Of a stretch of DNA of 11,547 bases, positions 1-6,556 are shown piece by piece (position 1 is the first letter of the stretch; every line of letters begins with the position of its first letter). The position numbers and the translations under genes were made by a program. Source of the DNA: Fidelibacterota bacterium (lineage in GTDB: Bacteria; Fidelibacterota; Marinisomatia; Marinisomatales; UBA1611); contig PAVC01000066.1 of the NCBI GenBank assembly GCA_002713885.1, forward strand, positions 1 through 11,547. Direction: 5' to 3'. The notes beneath the pieces are model-generated. The model was not told the DNA's origin, ran no database searches, and was given only the letters and a program-made list of their open reading frames with translations.

Positions 1-57
1 ATATAGCATCATTATATATTGAACAAACTTAAGACAATAGAAATTAAAATGAGGAAT

Positions 58-120
58 TCAATATAATATTACATATTGCATGTGACTAATCAATCTATTG
101 CCACGACAATATTATATTGA
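58..120. repeat. AT-rich inverted repeats downstream of rplI
   Basis: Positions 58-70 and 108-120 are perfect 13-base inverted repeats. The right arm can instead pair imperfectly with 88-100 around a 6-base loop (101-106). This lies just past the rplI stop on the minus strand, where a terminator is expected, but neither hairpin is followed by a T-run on that strand and the stems are almost all A-T. Positions 1-139 hold no gene I can support. A role as the 3' end of the rplI transcript is only a guess. Confidence 0.3.
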
Positions 121-139
121 TTGACCACTTAATGCAGGA

Positions 140-733
140 TTATTCTGATATTTTTTCGAAGTCTCCAGAATCTGTTTCATCGACCGATTCACCCTCACTG
201 GAGTTTTCATTATAAGACACAGACATATCAACTGCAATTTCGGACTCATCATCACCAATAGTACTGACATCCTGACTTTCAGAACTCTCCCCATCTTGAT
301 AAACAACTACTGTGACCCTGGGAATCAAATCCGCTGTCAATCGAATCGGAACTTCTACAATACCAAGTTCACGAATCGGCGGTGCAATAACACTGCGACG
401 ATCAATCGTTTCTCCTGTAGCATCTTCAATTGCATCTGCAATCATTTGATGAGTTACAGAACCATATAGCCTTCCCTGTTCTCCTGCACGCACAGGAAAC
501 TCTATTCGTAAGTTTGCTAATAATTCTGCAGCACCAGCTTTATCACGATTTTCTTGTTCACGACGCTTGTCACCTGCGATACGCACATTTTCAGCTTGCT
601 TCTGTACACCTACAGTCGCTGGAACAGCAAAAGCACGAGGTAAAAGGTAATTGCGCGCGTAACCATCCGCCACTTTTCTTACATCTCCTGCACGACCTAG
701 GTTATAAACATCTTTCAGTAACATAACTTTCAT
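140..733 (-). CDS. rplI: 50S ribosomal protein bL9 with acidic C-terminal tail
   Basis: This is ribosomal protein bL9, which binds 23S rRNA in the large subunit near the L1 stalk. The N-terminal domain is unmistakable: it opens with MKVMLLKDV, followed by NLGRAGDV and DGYARNYLLPRAFAVPAT (residues 1-40). A charged connecting helix follows (about 41-75), then the C-terminal domain to about residue 146. The usual bL9 is about 150 residues; this one has 197. The extra 51 residues (147-197) are very acidic and Ser-rich, with 18 Asp or Glu and a single Lys, and resemble no domain I know. The ATG at 733 is supported by the family start and by AGAGGA about 10 bases upstream. The gene lies 84 bases after psuG rather than next to rpsF, ssb or rpsR as is common. 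An inverted repeat occupies the gap and may influence its expression. Confidence 0.96.
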   Translation of the reverse strand: MKVMLLKDVYNLGRAGDVRKVADGYARNYLLPRAFAVPATVGVQKQAENVRIAGDKRREQENRDKAGAAELLANLRIEFPVRAGEQGRLYGSVTHQMIADAIEDATGETIDRRSVIAPPIRELGIVEVPIRLTADLIPRVTVVVYQDGESSESQDVSTIGDDESEIAVDMSVSYNENSSEGESVDETDSGDFEKISE

Positions 734-755
734 CAGGATAAAGTCCTCTACCTAT

Positions 756-821
756 ATACATATTGTAATTGACTGTGCATTCTACCAGATAATGCATTGC
801 ACAGTCAATTACAATATTTAT
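756..821. repeat. Long inverted repeat between psuG and rplI
   Basis: Positions 760-779 and 798-817 are perfectly complementary (20 bp), and the pairing extends to 756-779 with 798-821 across one mismatch. The loop is 18 bases (780-797). An outer match of TACAT at 757-761 with 820-824 is also possible if 4 bases bulge out. The element starts at the psuG stop codon and ends just before the rplI ribosome binding site. No T-run follows on the minus strand, so it is not a classical intrinsic terminator. It may protect or separate the two mRNA segments, affect rplI translation, or be a small mobile palindromic repeat. Confidence 0.9.
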
Positions 822-1732
822 GTACTAGAATTGGCAATCTCATTAGAGATCATCGAAGCAATTCGCGCATTGTTCTCCAGTAAAGCAATATTCACTAGCA
901 AGCTTGCACCTCCCGTAAATTCCTTCACTTTTTCTAACAAATAAGGTGTGACGTATTTTCCTCTAATCCCATCTGTAACAGCCTGAGCCTGAGCACGATC
1001 AATAGCACTTTGAATCTCTGTGCCAGACAGTGATTCCTTTTCTGGTGGAGGTACAGTAACTAGCATGCCCCCTGTCATCCCTAGACCAGTATGTATATCC
1101 CACAACTCAGCTACTGACGTAGGTGTATCAGCACGGACTTCTAGCGATAAACCGCTAGATCTAGCATAAAAAGCCGGTAAATCGTCTACACCATATCCAA
1201 CTACAGGCACACCATGTGTCTCGAGCCATTCTAATGTAGCTGAAAGATCTAGAATAGATTTTGCTCCTGAGCAAACCACCATCATAGAAGTACGGGCTAT
1301 TTCTGGAAGATCTGCCGACACATCAGGGTCTTCTCCTCTATGCACACCACCTATACCACCTGTGGCCATAACTCTTATACCAGCCCAACTTGCCGCTATC
1401 ATAGTGCCAGACACCGTAGTCGCTCCAGTAAGTCCTCTACCAACAACATTAGAAAAATCACGCCGGCTAACCTTAACTACTTGGTCAGTATTGGCTAATA
1501 TCTCAAGCTCGTCATCATCCAGACCAATCTTTACCTTACCATCCATGATAGCTATCGTGGCTGGAATTGCGCCTTGAGATCGTACAACTGATTGTAATCT
1601 ACGGGCTGTGTCCAGATTCTGAGGACGTGGCAGACCATGTGCAATGACAGTAGATTCTAATGCCACAACTGGTTTTCCAGCATCAACAGCTGACTTAACT
1701 TCGGGCAGCAACTCAACAAATTTATAATTCAT
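818..1732 (-). CDS. psuG: Pseudouridine-5'-phosphate glycosidase
   Basis: PsuG catalyses reversible cleavage of the C-C glycosidic bond of pseudouridine 5'-phosphate, giving uracil and ribose 5-phosphate, using a divalent metal, in the cytoplasm. The 304-residue length fits the family (E. coli PsuG is about 312). Signature segments are present: ALESTVIAHGLPRPQN (from residue 24), with Glu26 matching the catalytic acid; KVSRRD with Lys87 matching the Schiff-base-forming lysine; ATGGIGGVHRG (123-133); an Asp-rich metal site, DVSAD (137-141); and GAKSILDL with Lys158. No kinase partner (psuK) is in the window, so pseudouridine phosphate would have to come from a kinase elsewhere or from RNA turnover. 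The ATG start is backed by GAGGA 6 bases upstream. It begins 35 bases after the upstream membrane-protein gene and is probably co-transcribed with it. Confidence 0.95.
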   Translation of the reverse strand: MNYKFVELLPEVKSAVDAGKPVVALESTVIAHGLPRPQNLDTARRLQSVVRSQGAIPATIAIMDGKVKIGLDDDELEILANTDQVVKVSRRDFSNVVGRGLTGATTVSGTMIAASWAGIRVMATGGIGGVHRGEDPDVSADLPEIARTSMMVVCSGAKSILDLSATLEWLETHGVPVVGYGVDDLPAFYARSSGLSLEVRADTPTSVAELWDIHTGLGMTGGMLVTVPPPEKESLSGTEIQSAIDRAQAQAVTDGIRGKYVTPYLLEKVKEFTGGASLLVNIALLENNARIASMISNEIANSST

Positions 1733-1767
1733 AACATATCCTCAAATTGTATTGTTTTTGTCAGATA

Positions 1768-4700
1768 TTAATTCGCTCTATAGAAGATTTCTATTATCTG
1801 CACAGACCCATCTGGAAATTCATCAGAAACAAGTCTTTCGTAATTCAAATTGTTGTAAAGACCCGCATTAATAATGTAGGAGCCTGTCTCTATATCAGAT
1901 GAAAGTACAATTGTATGATCATCAAAAATATATTCACCTGGCAACCAACCAGCAGTGGGACGTGTCCAATTAGCAGGCTTACCATCAGATTGAGCGACTA
2001 TATTCCCTGACTCATCAAGAATGTGCACAAACACATGATAGTCTTCAGTTATATTCACATTAGCCTGCCAAACCAATTTAATGTTTAGAATTCCACTATC
2101 TAAAATGGATTGATCGATGATTTGATATCCAGACAGAGTAGCCAGATTACCTAGTTCAATACCTAACATAGTCATATCAGTTGGCTTCACAAATATCCTT
2201 TCCGGCACATTGACGCGCAACAAATTAGTATGTTCATACTCCCCCAATATATTACCTTCTGGATCCACTAACTTTACATGCCAAATATATTGACCACTGG
2301 AAAGATGTGCTGGGACTCGTATGATGTATTGTTCCCGCACTGTCTCACCTGCCCTCCATGCACTTGGCGGATGATCAATTCCTATCTCAAAATCAAAGGA
2401 GGCTTGCTCTTTTCGATTAGGTCCTAACATGCTTATGCGTGCATTATATGGTCCACTGCCAGATTCCATACCACTCCATACAACCTGTATTCCAACATCT
2501 TCTCCTGACACAGCCTCAATTCTGTCTATCACAAAATCCCAAAGCAACCACCCTTCATCTCCTATAACAGCCAACGGCTCTACATCTGCAAAAGAACTTG
2601 TGTCCGCACTAACAATTTGTAATGTGCCGATAGTGCTCACATCCAATACTTCTAGTGTATCCTGACGAAATGCAATCACTTCTAGATAATACGTGCCAGG
2701 AGGAGTACCTGACAATGGCTGTATAGCATACTTGTCAATAACATATTTGTCTGGTGGCCAAAAATCTGTACCTGGCATGAATCGCCAACCTCTAGGCCGT
2801 ACAATCTCCGATGTATTCCATAAACGACCATGTATATCACGTAAACGAACATTAAAACTGTACACCAGTCCGATACTACGCTGAGCCTGCCAAAATAGAT
2901 CTAGTTCAACAATATCATCTGCAGCAATAGAATCTTCGCTCAATGAATATCCATGTAACCACAGCTCACTATCGAAATCTATCCCTAATGAATTCTGCAT
3001 ATGTAATGGTCTATTACCATCTACAAGACCATGTTTACGTACCGGATTTTCAAAAATGACAGATAAAATGAACACCAATACCACTAAAACTGTGAATATA
3101 GCAAGAGGTTTAGCATTGAGCACTTCTGTGGGGATACCTATTTGCACTTTAGAGCGACTAGATCTAAATACTATCACTACTAGAAATGATGCAAGACTAA
3201 GCATACCAGACCAATAACGTACACTTGTAGTATCAAAAGATAACACCAGCGAATGATCACCAGATGGCACATTTACTTTGATCAATCCATGGGGATGTGA
3301 AACAACTATTGGAATAGGATTATTGTCAATCCGTGCACGCCAACCTGGAAAGAAAAAATGCTTAAAGGTTAACTCTAAAGTGTCGGGGGTAACAATCCTA
3401 TAAGTATCGCTTAAGATATCGTTTTCAACATGCTGCACCTTAGCACCGGTTGGTAGAAATAGCCTGTCCAATCGATCTGGGTCTGAGCTATTTAGTAGCA
3501 TATCACGCTGCGCATCAGTAGCAGGCAATTCTTGTACCCATTGTGGCAAATATTCTGCAGTAGTTGACGTACCAATGAGCCAAGGTGGCATCTCAAAGCG
3601 GGCCAAGTCTGCAACATTTGTTGGTGATACCAAAGCCTCCCGAGGCGGGTACAACCATGGTAAACCATTTAATATAATAGCGATAATACCCATCATTAGT
3701 AGCATTGTCCTGCTTTTTGATATGGTGGACATGAATCCTGCAGCTAATAAAGATATCATCAGAGATGCTGGTCCAATGAAACGCCAAGGCCATAAGGTAA
3801 GTTGTAAAAGCGATAGTTGATCCCATATCAAGCGAGACTGAGGCAATATCAAAAATATTGCTATCAAGCTTAATAAAGACAACAATATTAATTCAGAAAA
3901 ATATCTGCTATCTAGCGATTTTGCACGCCAGAGAGTCAATCCAGAAAATACTATCGTAACTATAGACAACGGACTAGAGACTATAGGATTTAACAAATCG
4001 CTATCAACAGGAAGTAAAGGATACGTTAACAATCCACTTACAGGAGTAAAGTTTTGGTGATATACAATGCCAGTTGAAGCATAACCCGACGCTACCTGCA
4101 CATACTGTAGTTCCACTAAAGCCGGTACCCAATAAAATGCTGTTAGACCCATACCTATTATCACTGACATAGCAATCTGAAAAATAGCCACGCGCATCTG
4201 TGCACGACCATGCCATAGCGCATACACAAATAATATAGGGGATATCTGCACCGCAGACCCATTATGCGAAAGAATCAATATGGCGTATGTCAAACCTGCC
4301 CACAACACAAATTTTCGCTCACCACGAGCAGCATTCGACCAGGTCCAAAGACAAAAAGGTAGAGCAGCTAGCGCCAACGATTCAGGCAATCCACCGCGCA
4401 CATTTGCAGTCATCAACAAATAAGGGCAATAAACAAATCCTACTGCAGCCAAGACACCAGCGCTTTCATCTTTAAACAAGTCTCTACCAAAAAGAAATGT
4501 ACCCCAAGCAGTTGTTAGAGTAACTATAGATGTAACAATTCGATAAGACCATAGAAAATCCAAGCCTGAAGCCATATGAGTGACAGTAATTAGATAATGA
4601 GACAGATAAGGAAAATAGTTGAATACAGGATATCCATATCCGTGTACTAGATGTGGTCCCCAACGCGGAAAAATAACCCCTTCACGTAGTAATTGCTCAA

Positions 4701-4836
4701 GCTCAAAGGCTCTATATACATGCGTGGCCAAATCATTGGTTATAGGTACTTGGCCGCCTAGAAAAGGAAATATAGCGGGTATTGCCAATGTTGCGAGCAA
4801 CGCTAACAATCTAGTAGTACGATGACGGAAAAACAT
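1768..4836 (-). CDS. Large polytopic membrane protein, GT-C-like, with C-terminal beta-sandwich repeats
   Basis: This is a 1022-residue integral membrane protein of the kind annotated as '6-pyruvoyl-tetrahydropterin synthase-related' in Chloroflexota; that label is historical and I do not expect pterin activity. A hydrophobic helix at 9-27 is followed by an extracytoplasmic loop with NDLATH (34-39) and then PRWGPHLVHGYGYPVFNYFPYL (from residue 57, highly typical). About ten more helices run to residue 395. Residues about 400-540 form a soluble domain, then two helices (about 542-557 and 577-596). The C-terminal part (about 600-1022) is soluble and holds three related beta-rich modules (about 637-725, 776-860, 911-995). 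The Asp in the first loop resembles the catalytic acid of lipid-phosphate-sugar glycosyltransferases of the GT-C fold, so a role in transferring a sugar outside the membrane is a reasonable inference, unproven. The only plausible start is the ATG at 4836, which has no ribosome binding site. Confidence 0.85.
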   Translation of the reverse strand: MFFRHRTTRLLALLATLAIPAIFPFLGGQVPITNDLATHVYRAFELEQLLREGVIFPRWGPHLVHGYGYPVFNYFPYLSHYLITVTHMASGLDFLWSYRIVTSIVTLTTAWGTFLFGRDLFKDESAGVLAAVGFVYCPYLLMTANVRGGLPESLALAALPFCLWTWSNAARGERKFVLWAGLTYAILILSHNGSAVQISPILFVYALWHGRAQMRVAIFQIAMSVIIGMGLTAFYWVPALVELQYVQVASGYASTGIVYHQNFTPVSGLLTYPLLPVDSDLLNPIVSSPLSIVTIVFSGLTLWRAKSLDSRYFSELILLSLLSLIAIFLILPQSRLIWDQLSLLQLTLWPWRFIGPASLMISLLAAGFMSTISKSRTMLLMMGIIAIILNGLPWLYPPREALVSPTNVADLARFEMPPWLIGTSTTAEYLPQWVQELPATDAQRDMLLNSSDPDRLDRLFLPTGAKVQHVENDILSDTYRIVTPDTLELTFKHFFFPGWRARIDNNPIPIVVSHPHGLIKVNVPSGDHSLVLSFDTTSVRYWSGMLSLASFLVVIVFRSSRSKVQIGIPTEVLNAKPLAIFTVLVVLVFILSVIFENPVRKHGLVDGNRPLHMQNSLGIDFDSELWLHGYSLSEDSIAADDIVELDLFWQAQRSIGLVYSFNVRLRDIHGRLWNTSEIVRPRGWRFMPGTDFWPPDKYVIDKYAIQPLSGTPPGTYYLEVIAFRQDTLEVLDVSTIGTLQIVSADTSSFADVEPLAVIGDEGWLLWDFVIDRIEAVSGEDVGIQVVWSGMESGSGPYNARISMLGPNRKEQASFDFEIGIDHPPSAWRAGETVREQYIIRVPAHLSSGQYIWHVKLVDPEGNILGEYEHTNLLRVNVPERIFVKPTDMTMLGIELGNLATLSGYQIIDQSILDSGILNIKLVWQANVNITEDYHVFVHILDESGNIVAQSDGKPANWTRPTAGWLPGEYIFDDHTIVLSSDIETGSYIINAGLYNNLNYERLVSDEFPDGSVQIIEIFYRAN

Positions 4837-4849
4837 AAATGGGATTATA
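4837..4849 (-). promoter_or_regulatory. TATAAT box for a predicted leaderless transcript
   Basis: On the minus strand a perfect TATAAT (4849-4844) is followed by only 7 bases before the ATG at 4836. Transcription normally starts 6-7 bases after this box, so the mRNA should begin at or one base before the A of the start codon. The intervening CCCATTT contains no Shine-Dalgarno sequence, which agrees with leaderless translation. No good -35 hexamer is seen at the usual distance. Confidence 0.5.
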
Positions 4850-4991
4850 CTAGAGTAGATTTGCCGAAGATCATATCAAATTGACCAACACATTTACGCA
4901 GATTTGCATGTACAAATGAATAGCTATTAGGATATTCATATAAATGATAACCTAGCAGTGATATATTTTGGGTAAATTTTACAATAACATC

Positions 4992-5020
4992 TTGACCAAT
5001 CTTAATATCGCACATATTTT
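4992..5020 (+). promoter_or_regulatory. Candidate nagA promoter
   Basis: TTGACC (4992-4997, five of six consensus bases) is followed by a 17-base spacer and TATTTT (5015-5020, four of six). This predicts a transcript starting near 5027 with a leader of about 50 bases before the nagA GTG. A second -10-like TACAAT lies at 5025-5030 but lacks a good -35. The promoter faces away from the membrane-protein promoter in the same 241-base divergent region, so a shared regulator is possible. Confidence 0.4.
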
Positions 5021-5077
5021 TAATTACAATTTTGTACATTGCTACCAAATAAACACCAAGAAATTGAGAGAAAATCA

Positions 5078-6232
5078 GTGAGCACTATATTAGTAGGAGG
5101 AAAAATATGTACTCCGGACAAGGTGTTTAATCCGGGAGCATTAGTCATTGACAACAAGTCAATTACTCTTATTCAGAACAAATCGGAATTTAAAGTACCA
5201 AAAGATGCGAATGTGTTGGATACAAGTGGATGCTGGATACTACCTGGATTTATTGATATCCATATGCACGGATTACTAGGTTATGAATGTATGGGGCCTG
5301 ACTTAGATCAGGTAATCAAGAGACTTCCTGAATATGGTGTCACTAGTTTTATGGCAACTACCATGACTAGACCCAAAGAAGAAATCAATTCGTTAATATC
5401 ACATATGGCTTCCATACTTTCAGATCCACCAGTAGGAGCTCGCTGCCTTGGAATTCACGTTGAAGGACCACACCTATCTCCAGAACGTGCTGGCATGGCC
5501 AATCCTAAGTGGTTCTCGCCTCTTACTAAGAATGAAGTAGATTGGCTGCAAGACATTACAAATGGTTTGATTCGCATGCTCACGTTTGCTCCAGAAGAAG
5601 GAAAAGCCCTGGATGTTATTCCATATCTACTTGACAATAATATCGTACCAGTCATCGGACATTCCAATGCATCATACGAACTGGCTAAAGAAGCAATTGC
5701 TTTAGGTCTTAGTCAAGCAACGCATACATTTAATGCAATGAGTCCTCTACATCATAGAGATCCTGGTGTAACTGGAGCAGTACTAGCTTGCCATTCCATT
5801 ATTGCCCAATTAATCTGTGACGGACATCACGTTCATCCTGGAGCCATGCAAGTGTTGTTGAACGCTAAAGGTATATCAAAAGTATGTCTGATCTCCGATG
5901 CTGCGCCTTTTGCAGAACTTCCATCAGGCAAATACAATTGGGCAGGTCAGGACATATATATAGATGGTAAAACAATCCGACTTGCTGACGGTACTCTGGC
6001 TGGTTCCTATGCCCTCATTGACACAGGCTTTCGCAACTTAATCAATCTGTTAAACCTAAACATATTAGCAGCCAGCCAATGCACTAGCATGGTACCAGCT
6101 CAATCTGTAGGATTAGGTACTAGTAAAGGCCAATTACTTCCTGGATACGATGCAGACATAGTAGTTCTAGACGAACAGTATAGGCCGTTACTTACAATAG
6201 TCGAGGGTACAATTGTTTGGAACGCAACTTAA
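5078..6232 (+). CDS. nagA: N-acetylglucosamine-6-phosphate deacetylase
   Basis: NagA hydrolyses N-acetylglucosamine 6-phosphate to glucosamine 6-phosphate and acetate in amino-sugar use and cell-wall recycling. It is an amidohydrolase-superfamily enzyme. Counting from the GTG at 5078, the 384 residues show: the HxH metal motif in IDIHMHG (His62, His64); HVEGPHLSPE with metal-ligand Glu129; GHSNA with His195; THTFNAMSPLHHRDPG with His216; and LISDA with catalytic Asp274. His195 and His216 fall on the same numbers as in the E. coli enzyme, which supports this start. I prefer GTG 5078 (GAGAG at 5066-5070, spacing 7) over an in-frame TTG at 5039, which would add 13 unmatched residues. No nagB is in the window. 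It lies upstream of, and in the same direction as, a phosphotransferase operon, but 324 bases separate them. Confidence 0.95.
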   Translation: MSTILVGGKICTPDKVFNPGALVIDNKSITLIQNKSEFKVPKDANVLDTSGCWILPGFIDIHMHGLLGYECMGPDLDQVIKRLPEYGVTSFMATTMTRPKEEINSLISHMASILSDPPVGARCLGIHVEGPHLSPERAGMANPKWFSPLTKNEVDWLQDITNGLIRMLTFAPEEGKALDVIPYLLDNNIVPVIGHSNASYELAKEAIALGLSQATHTFNAMSPLHHRDPGVTGAVLACHSIIAQLICDGHHVHPGAMQVLLNAKGISKVCLISDAAPFAELPSGKYNWAGQDIYIDGKTIRLADGTLAGSYALIDTGFRNLINLLNLNILAASQCTSMVPAQSVGLGTSKGQLLPGYDADIVVLDEQYRPLLTIVEGTIVWNAT

Positions 6233-6335
6233 TAATCAAGCATTAGAATAAAAAAGCGCCTTAAAACAATATCTCAGTCAGCCACCTGAACCAAAATTAA
6301 CCTTTTGAAACTAACATCTAAATAAGGTGTTGTAC

Positions 6336-6341
6336 TATACT
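6336..6341 (+). promoter_or_regulatory. Candidate -10 box for the PTS operon
   Basis: TATACT (five of six consensus bases) lies just upstream of the foldable leader; a start about 7 bases downstream would place the first transcribed bases at the left arm of the leader stem (6347). The -35 region is poor, so the promoter may be activator-dependent or the match may be chance. Confidence 0.3.
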
Positions 6342-6346
6342 AGCTA

Positions 6347-6415
6347 AAGGCTGATGTTCTACAAAAGTCACTTGAGGTGCCAAGTTACACTCATTTGTGC
6401 TTGTGTGTCAGCCTT
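6347..6415 (+). promoter_or_regulatory. Foldable 5' leader element upstream of the PTS operon
   Basis: AAGGCTGA (6347-6354) is perfectly complementary to TCAGCCTT (6408-6415), and two G-U pairs extend the stem inward. Inside it, 6367-6374 pairs with 6381-6388 around a 6-base loop with one internal mismatch, and ACAC (6387-6390) can pair with GTGT (6403-6406), partly in competition. This suggests a branched structure of about 70 bases at the start of a long leader (6233-6556, otherwise non-coding). I do not recognise it as any known riboswitch class. The rest of the gap holds an isolated AGGAGG (6442-6447), TACTA-AAA-TAGTA (6455-6467) and the palindrome ATATCAGTGATAT (6519-6531). Confidence 0.4.
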
Positions 6416-6518
6416 GGACTTCACAGATAAATAAACAACATAGGAGGCAAATAATACTAAAATAGTACAATACATGTCATATAAACTTTATTCTGTTCGC
6501 CTTTTATTAGTCTAAATA

Positions 6519-6531
6519 ATATCAGTGATAT
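6519..6531. promoter_or_regulatory. 13-base palindrome, possible operator
   Basis: ATATCAGTGATAT is a perfect odd-centred palindrome 13 bases before the AGGAG of the IIC gene. Its size suits a repressor half-site pair, but it is AT-rich and lacks a second copy, so it may be chance. Confidence 0.25.
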
Positions 6532-6556
6532 ATATAAGATAAGAGGAGATTCAGTT

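Noticed and set aside
430..726. Plus-strand 98-codon frame opposite rplI
   Set aside because: It is fully antisense to a certain ribosomal protein gene and has no protein-like motif.
3593..3826. Overlapping frames inside the membrane-protein gene
   Set aside because: They are out-of-frame shadows of the 1022-residue gene, which is continuous and has family-typical motifs.
4845..5039. Minus-strand open frame of about 64 codons in the divergent region
   Set aside because: It overlaps the candidate nagA promoter, has no ribosome binding site and no recognisable motif, and its end abuts the TATAAT box of the membrane-protein gene. A chance frame is more likely.
5039..5077. TTG-started longer form of NagA
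   Set aside because: The extra 13 residues have no counterpart in the family, the TTG lacks a ribosome binding site, and numbering from GTG 5078 matches the E. coli active-site positions.
6305..6367. Permuted hammerhead ribozyme: GAAAC near 6308 and CTGATG near 6351, with flanks that can pair
   Set aside because: The core needs CTGANGA before the stem; here T follows CTGATG, and the pairing would consume the G of GAAA. No cleavage-site stem fits. Treated as coincidence.
6474..6515. 13-codon leader peptide (MSYKLYSVRLLLV)
   Set aside because: No ribosome binding site at a usable distance (AGGAGG is 26 bases upstream) and no run of regulatory codons.
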